Both the position numbers and the translations under genes were made by a program. A stretch of DNA of 64,000 bases from Akkermansiaceae bacterium (GTDB lineage Bacteria > Verrucomicrobiota > Verrucomicrobiia > Verrucomicrobiales > Akkermansiaceae): assembly GCA_017798145.1 (NCBI GenBank), contig CP059069.1:2589226-2653225 (forward strand). Direction: 5' to 3'. The notes beneath the pieces were generated by a model. The model saw nothing but the letters and a program-made list of their open reading frames with translations, did not search any database and had not been told where the DNA came from. How positions within the stretch are numbered: the first letter of the stretch is position 1; each line of letters begins with the position of its first letter. Of this stretch, positions 59,441-64,000 are shown one piece after another.

Positions 59441-59670
59441 TCGTCCAAGCCACAATTCCCGACTATCTCATGCGCCAGGCCGCCGAGGTGGCCGAGCGGG
59501 AGAATACCACCGTGGATTCCATCATTTCCATCGCCCTTTCCTCCCAGGTGACCGCATGGCAGGTGCGCGATACGGTTGAGCAACGTGCCAAGCGGGGCGC
59601 GGCTTCCGACCTCGAATCCATTCTCGCCGAAGTCCCGGATGTGCCGCCGGTTCCGGGCGACGAGAAATAA
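59437..59670 (+). CDS. Antitoxin partner of the PIN toxin
   Basis: 77 residues, helical: MIVQATIPDYLMRQAAEVAE then RENTTVDSIISIALSSQVTA, like short ribbon-helix-helix antitoxins, with an acidic C-terminal tail (PDVPPVPGDEK). The ATG overlaps the PIN toxin stop (ATGA), so translation is coupled. Confidence 0.65.
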   Translation: MIVQATIPDYLMRQAAEVAERENTTVDSIISIALSSQVTAWQVRDTVEQRAKRGAASDLESILAEVPDVPPVPGDEK

Positions 59671-59706
59671 ACAGCCACCGGCGAGCGGATGTAAGATCCG
59701 CCAATC

Positions 59707-59777
59707 ATGGAGAGCCGTGCTTCCAGCCGGCAGCATTGCCTGAGGAACGAAAGCCGGCCAAAGGTACGGCTCTCCAT
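59707..59777. repeat. 71-base palindromic element between toxin-antitoxin pairs
   Basis: Outer arms ATGGAGAGCCGT and ACGGCTCTCCAT pair perfectly over 12 bases. Inner arms AGCCGGC and GCCGGCC extend the stem around a 20-base loop. Not followed by a T run, so not a simple terminator. Could be a REP-like or small mobile element. Confidence 0.6.
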
Positions 59778-59836
59778 TACCCCAAGCTCAAAATTGGGCG
59801 CTTGATCGCAGGCTCATAACCGATTAGCCTCCGCCC

Positions 59837-60049
59837 ATGTTGGCAAAGGAGCAAATTTCCCGGATGTCATCCAGCGAGCGGATGGAAGCCATGGAGCTTC
59901 TGTGGGAATCGTTCTCCACGGAAGGGATCGATTACCCCTCGCCCGATTGGCACGCCAAGGTTCTCGCCGAGCGATCCGAAATCATCGACTCCGGCAAGGC
60001 GACCTGGCTCTCGGTCGATGAGCTTCAAGCTCGTTTGGCGAACCGATGA
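59837..60049 (+). CDS. Addiction-module antitoxin component
   Basis: 70 residues of the PF09720-type addiction module component: MSSSERMEAMELLWESFSTE, then PSPDWHAKVLAERSEIIDSG and WLSVDELQARL. It overlaps the toxin start by four bases. Usually the antitoxin of a RelE/ParE pair. Confidence 0.8.
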   Translation: MLAKEQISRMSSSERMEAMELLWESFSTEGIDYPSPDWHAKVLAERSEIIDSGKATWLSVDELQARLANR

Positions 60050-60348
60050 AAAGGCACGTCGTCGTTCTCGCGGAAGCGGCCAACGACATCGAACGCGGGA
60101 TCGACTTCTACGACGCGATCGAAGATGGCGTCGGCAGGTATTTCAGGGACTCGATCATCGCGGATCTCCGTCGGCTCGGACTCTATTTCGGCGAGCACCG
60201 GATTCACTTGGGGTTCTTCCGGGCGCTATCGTCCAGGTTTCCCTACGCCATCTACTACCGGGACAAGGATGACATCCGGCAGGTTGTCGCCGTGCTGGAT
60301 CTACGCCGATCACCGAAATGGATCCGGGAGACGCTTACCAAACGGTGA
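60046..60348 (+). CDS. RelE/ParE-family toxin
   Basis: 100 residues: VVVLAEAANDIERGIDFYDA, then GVGRYFRDSIIADLRRLGLY, FPYAIYYRDKDDIRQVVAVL and DLRRSPKWI, the ParE/RelE plasmid-stabilisation pattern. ParE members inhibit gyrase, RelE members cleave mRNA; which applies is not clear. The ATGA overlap with the antitoxin supports a single operon. Confidence 0.82.
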   Translation: MKRHVVVLAEAANDIERGIDFYDAIEDGVGRYFRDSIIADLRRLGLYFGEHRIHLGFFRALSSRFPYAIYYRDKDDIRQVVAVLDLRRSPKWIRETLTKR

Positions 60349-60378
60349 AAATGTCACAATGAAGCACCTGCAAAAAAA

Positions 60379-60963
60379 ATGAATGATTTTCCCTTCAGAA
60401 CCCGCAAACGGAATGTTTGGCTATTCACATGGGAATCAAGTCCCGCAGAACGCATAAAGGCGCTCGGCAGGCAAAAAATCGTAGCTGTTCTCGATTCAAG
60501 GGTTTCAAATACCTTTGTGGAAAGATATTTTCCACTTCTTCAATATTCAGAAAAATCCCTAACAATTCATGAAAAATGCGAGGGAATGCACTATGATTCA
60601 ACCAAACATCCAAAAGACCCTAACTGGAAAGAAATAAGGTCAATCGAAGGACGATATAGGTCTAGGGGAAACCCTTGGCTTGAAGCAAGACGCGTAGAAT
60701 GCTTTTTTGTCGATGTGGTGAACATTTACTTTGAAATCTCGTATTGGATTGAACCAGAAACATTAAATCTAAATTACTCAGAGGAGGCTGGCGCGGTTAC
60801 TCCTCAGCGCCTCGTCAAGCTCGAATCTCGACGCCTGAAAAATGGCTACGACGAGCGAATATTTTACAACGAAAATGCAATCCCACCGAAAAAACCCGTA
60901 ACAAAGGATACCGAGTTTTCAGAGGAGGACTATTCCTGCAGAAATCCCCGACGATTATTATGA
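60379..60963 (+). CDS. AT-richer accessory gene of unknown function
   Basis: 194 residues, no signal peptide or membrane helix. Recognisable stretches are KALGRQKIVAVLDSRVSNTF and VECFFVDVVNIYFEISYWIE, which suggest an alpha/beta protein, but no family is recognised. Base composition is clearly lower in GC than the flanking genes, a sign of horizontal transfer. It starts 30 bases after the toxin gene. About 225 bases without a gene follow. Confidence 0.55.
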   Translation: MNDFPFRTRKRNVWLFTWESSPAERIKALGRQKIVAVLDSRVSNTFVERYFPLLQYSEKSLTIHEKCEGMHYDSTKHPKDPNWKEIRSIEGRYRSRGNPWLEARRVECFFVDVVNIYFEISYWIEPETLNLNYSEEAGAVTPQRLVKLESRRLKNGYDERIFYNENAIPPKKPVTKDTEFSEEDYSCRNPRRLL

Positions 60964-61188
60964 GCGATCAGAAACGAGCGACGAAGACAGCTTTACTGTT
61001 GTATCAACCTGTATTGAAAGCTGAAGAGGATGAGAGGGTTGCGAACGAAATTCCGCATCCCGATTCCCAATAGTTCCGCAGCCTGCAATAGCCTTTCACA
61101 GCAAACCTAAGACCTCTCCTCGCAAATTTCCGAAGAACTACCAGAACCATCAGACGAGACCGGGCTGAGAATTCAGCGCGAGGCTGAA

Positions 61189-62163
61189 TTGTCAAATCTC
61201 CCGAATGGAAGTTCTCCGGCATTGTCTGAAATTATCAATCGCTCACTAGTCCACATCCAGACGAGTAAGGTAAAGTGGATTCTACATCGAATTGGAGCGC
61301 ATGAACTTTATGATCCGGATTACCGGCTTGTTTGCGCATACGGGGAGGAATTGAATCTACCGCTGGAGGAAGTGCTGACATTATTGCTGAGTGATCCGTG
61401 GAAAGGCCGCGACTCCCCCTTTCGAACAATTCTGCGCGATGGTCATTTTGTAAGACTTTACATTGATCAATCCCTGCTCCCGACTGCCCGCTTCCCGGCA
61501 ATTACCGGCCTAAAGGTTACAGAGCTTGAACTCAGTTCGAGAGGGGGTCTAAATTTCGATCTTTCGGGTCTGAAACCAAAATCACTTCCAGATCTTATCG
61601 ATTTTTGTTGTGTCTGTTCCGATTTACAAGAACTGGATCTTTCTCCGTTTCCAATGCTTGAAAGACTCCAATGCCAATTCAACCAACTGACAGAACTTGA
61701 TCTTTCCCACGTGCCCAATCTTCGCGAACTGCTTTGCTTCGAGAATCAGCTCAAGGAGTTGGATCTGTCTCCGGTCAAAGGAATCAGAGTCCTTTGGTGC
61801 GGAGATAATCAGTTGACGGAAATCGACCTTTCCGAATCTCCCAACCTCGAGGATCTTTGCGATTGGAACAATCCTTCGACGGGAATTGATGTTTCGAATC
61901 TCACGAAACTCAAAAGGCTTGGGTGCACTGGAATGGGGATATCGAGTCTGGTTCTGTCTGCAAATCCAATTCTCGCAGAACTCTATTGCTTTAACAACCA
62001 ATTGTCTGATCTAGACCTTTCCTCAGTTCCCAATCTCATTTCACTTGATTGCAGAGATAATCAAATCATCGAATTGGACGTCCGTAATCTGTCGAATCTT
62101 GAGACCTTGAAATGTGATCCGGCAACCCGTGTCGTTCAGCGTCCTGACCAGAACTTCAAATGA
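61189..62163 (+). CDS. Leucine-rich-repeat protein
   Basis: 324 residues from TTG 61189; the true start is uncertain. Residues about 1-150 are helical with no known domain. From about 155 there are around seven 20-residue leucine-rich repeats of the form LxxLxCxxNQLTELDLSxxP (LERLQCQFNQLTELDLSHVP, LISLDCRDNQIIELDVRNLS). LRR arrays usually bind protein partners. GC is lower than the core genome. The stop overlaps the exonuclease start (ATGA), so the two are probably made together. Confidence 0.72.
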   Translation: MSNLPNGSSPALSEIINRSLVHIQTSKVKWILHRIGAHELYDPDYRLVCAYGEELNLPLEEVLTLLLSDPWKGRDSPFRTILRDGHFVRLYIDQSLLPTARFPAITGLKVTELELSSRGGLNFDLSGLKPKSLPDLIDFCCVCSDLQELDLSPFPMLERLQCQFNQLTELDLSHVPNLRELLCFENQLKELDLSPVKGIRVLWCGDNQLTEIDLSESPNLEDLCDWNNPSTGIDVSNLTKLKRLGCTGMGISSLVLSANPILAELYCFNNQLSDLDLSSVPNLISLDCRDNQIIELDVRNLSNLETLKCDPATRVVQRPDQNFK

Positions 62164-63794
62164 CAGACGACGTAAATTGGATCCTTCTCGACACAGAAAC
62201 CACCGGCTTCGCCCGGCCTGTCTTTGCTGTGGATCTTGCAGCGCAGAAGATGTGCGGCTGGGAAAAGGACGGCGAGCCGTTCCGGCGGATGCTCAATCAC
62301 GGGTGCAAGATTTCCGATGAGGCATCGCGGGTGCATGGGTATACCCGTGAGATTCTGGAGCGGGATGGGAGTCCCCCGGCGGAGGTTTACGGGGAGTTTG
62401 CGGAGTATGCGGACGGTTTACCGGTGGTGGCCTACAATCTTGCATATGACTGGAACCGGGTGCTGTTGCCGGAGTGGAAACGACTGGGAATTTCCCCTAT
62501 CGGCGCGCCGGGTTTCTGTGCCCTGAAGCTGGCGCAGCGGCTGCTCGATCCTGTGCCTGCGGGAAACTGCAAGCTCCAGACGCTGCGTCAATATTACCGC
62601 TTGCCGGAGAGCGGGGCTCATACGGCGCTGGGTGACGTGCTGACGGTGATCGACCTGATGCAGCAGATGCTGCGGCCCTTGGCGGAGAAGCGCGGACTGG
62701 ATACATGGGAGAAGATCGTGGGCTTCGCGGGCGACGATTGGTTTCCCTCGCGGCTCTCATTCGGCAAATTCAAGGGCAGGCTTTATCAGGAGGCGCGGGA
62801 GGATGCGGAGCTGCGGGCGTGGCTGGAATGGTTGGCGGAGTCCTCGAACGGACGGAGTTCGGCGATGGGGCGCTGGTATCTCAGGCAACTTGAGAACGGC
62901 TGCGGGCTGGAAGATGCGGCGTTTCTCGACCTGCAAATCCAGGGGGATACGGGCGGAGCCACCGTCGAGGCCGGGCTGGTGGTTTTCCAGCAACCGGAGC
63001 TGGAGCTTTACCAGCGGCTGGTGGAAGCGGCGCGGAACCGGCTGGCGGAGTTGGAGCTGGAATTCGGGATCGAGAAATCAAAGGTTGATTCGGTACGCTC
63101 CAGGCTCTTCGCGGCATTGCGAGCAAGCTATCAGGAACGCGACCGTCTGCGGCTGTTGGTGCAGTTCCGCAAGGCCTTCATCGAACGTCTGCTGGCGGAA
63201 GGCGAGGAAGCCGCCGGAGCGACGAAGGACGACTATCAGCGCGAGGCGGCGGGGAAGGATCGGGAATATGATTCCACGGCATCGGCGCTGGAGGGGAAAC
63301 GGGAACTTAACGACGACGAAACAGAACGCCTGAAACGGCTTTGGAAAAAGCTCGTTCGGATGTTTCACCCGGATCTCTACGAGCACGATCCGGAAAAGCG
63401 CAAGACCTACGAACGGCTCACCCAGGCAATCAACGATGCCCGCGACCGGGGTGACATCGAGTTGCTGGAACTCATCGCGAAGGATACTCAGGCATTCATT
63501 CTCAAGCAAGGATGGGCAAGCATTGCCCTCGACGGCGAACGCGAGCTAAAGGATCTCCGGTCTCTTTACGTACACCTCCAGGCAAGTATCCTGGAGATGA
63601 TCGAGACTCTGGACGAATTGCGGACCAGTCCGGAGATGGAAATCTTCCAGGAAGTGGAACTGGACGAATCTGTAATCGAGCGGAACGCCGCTGCGCAGCG
63701 CGAGGAATTGAGGCAGGAGATCGAAGACCTGAAAGCCGAAGCGGAACGCGTGGCGGAAGAAGCGCGGGAGCTGGCGGGCGAGGTGCCGTTTTGA
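62160..63794 (+). CDS. DnaQ-like exonuclease with C-terminal J-domain-like segment
   Basis: 544 residues. A DEDDh 3'-5' exonuclease domain covers about 1-190: WILLDTETTGF (first Asp/Glu), YADGLPVVAYNLAYDWNRVL (second Asp) and ESGAHTALGDVLTVIDLMQQ (His and last Asp). A region with SFGKFKGRLYQEAREDAELR follows, like the quorum domain often seen after such exonucleases. A coiled coil (about 280-385) leads to LWKKLVRMFHPDLYEHDPEK and TYERLTQAINDARDRGD, a J-domain-like segment with the HPD motif. A second coiled coil (from about 455) ends the protein. The cofactor-binding J segment suggests contact with an Hsp70. Coupled to the LRR gene. Confidence 0.75.
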   Translation: MTDDVNWILLDTETTGFARPVFAVDLAAQKMCGWEKDGEPFRRMLNHGCKISDEASRVHGYTREILERDGSPPAEVYGEFAEYADGLPVVAYNLAYDWNRVLLPEWKRLGISPIGAPGFCALKLAQRLLDPVPAGNCKLQTLRQYYRLPESGAHTALGDVLTVIDLMQQMLRPLAEKRGLDTWEKIVGFAGDDWFPSRLSFGKFKGRLYQEAREDAELRAWLEWLAESSNGRSSAMGRWYLRQLENGCGLEDAAFLDLQIQGDTGGATVEAGLVVFQQPELELYQRLVEAARNRLAELELEFGIEKSKVDSVRSRLFAALRASYQERDRLRLLVQFRKAFIERLLAEGEEAAGATKDDYQREAAGKDREYDSTASALEGKRELNDDETERLKRLWKKLVRMFHPDLYEHDPEKRKTYERLTQAINDARDRGDIELLELIAKDTQAFILKQGWASIALDGERELKDLRSLYVHLQASILEMIETLDELRTSPEMEIFQEVELDESVIERNAAAQREELRQEIEDLKAEAERVAEEARELAGEVPF

Positions 63795-63807
63795 GAGGGG
63801 CGCGGAT

Positions 63808-64000
63808 TCAGACCTCCTCAATATCCACGATCCGTAGCTCTTTGACGGGGTGATCCGCCCAGAAGGCGACCAGAAGATCGCGGATGAGGATGAACTGCAC
63901 ATCGCGCCCGGTATCATCCGGCTCGGAATAGTCCCCGATTTGAGCCGGGCTGGCCGCAAGCTGATATAGCAGCCCGATCAGCTTCTTCTGGCGAGCTTTG
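63808..64000 (-). CDS. Partial small protein of unknown function
   Basis: The gene runs off the right edge. Its last 63 residues read KARQKKLIGLLYQLAASPAQ, then GDYSEPDDTGRDVQFILIRD and LVAFWADHPVKELRIVDIEE V. The GDYxExDxTGR and WADHxVKExxIVDI pattern is typical of a family of small hypothetical proteins often near toxin-antitoxin genes. Convergent with the exonuclease gene. Confidence 0.5.
   Translation of the reverse strand, partial: KARQKKLIGLLYQLAASPAQIGDYSEPDDTGRDVQFILIRDLLVAFWADHPVKELRIVDIEEV

Overview
The window is about 60% GC and looks like a chromosomal segment of a member of Verrucomicrobiota, probably Verrucomicrobiae. The best lineage marker is a 51-residue small basic protein at 10427-10582 of the type shared by Verrucomicrobia, Planctomycetes and Chlamydiae. 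It is supported by large secreted proteins ending in the FFRLRV-type tail common in this phylum.

Layout: 0.2-28.5 kb is mostly housekeeping. It holds rsuA- and rluB-type pseudouridine synthases, rlmN, a PIN-PhoH ATPase, cdd, mnmG, two OmpA-type proteins, an HtrA protease, carB, acs, lnt and lemA/DUF3137, plus a CAT-anticodon tRNA and tRNA-Arg(ACG). Two near-perfect ParB binding sites (parS) flank and lie inside the start of mnmG, and two DnaA boxes lie at 14.6-14.8 kb.

28.9-39.5 kb is a chromosomal integron. A leftward integron integrase gene (intI) is followed by a candidate attI and at least ten attC sites that delimit rightward cassettes. The cassettes encode an SMI1/KNR4-type protein, small membrane proteins, a Cas2/SinR-like small protein, a lipoprotein and unknowns. 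An IS110-family, IS1111-like element sits against one attC, and an IS30 transposase remnant ends the region.

39.5-55.5 kb holds comEC, a TPR protein, a rhomboid-like protein, gyrA, two secreted proteins (one a 1401-residue RCC1/cadherin-like protein), a decayed toxin-antitoxin pair and gyrB. 55.5-58.5 kb has a chimeric pyrD-like/ispF locus and a group of small membrane or stress-type proteins, with a recurring TGGGGT-N4-ACCCCA inverted repeat. 58.7-64 kb is accessory: an orphan antitoxin with an 11-codon toxin stub, a PIN toxin-antitoxin pair, a RelE/ParE pair, an AT-richer unknown gene, and a leucine-rich-repeat gene translationally coupled to an exonuclease with a J-domain-like segment.

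Several genes are split by a single-base indel with no other decay: rlmN, carB, acs, intI, the TPR gene, three cassette genes and a decayed antitoxin. Most are one extra base. This is more easily explained by sequence or assembly error than by biology, so they are marked as frameshifted with full spans.
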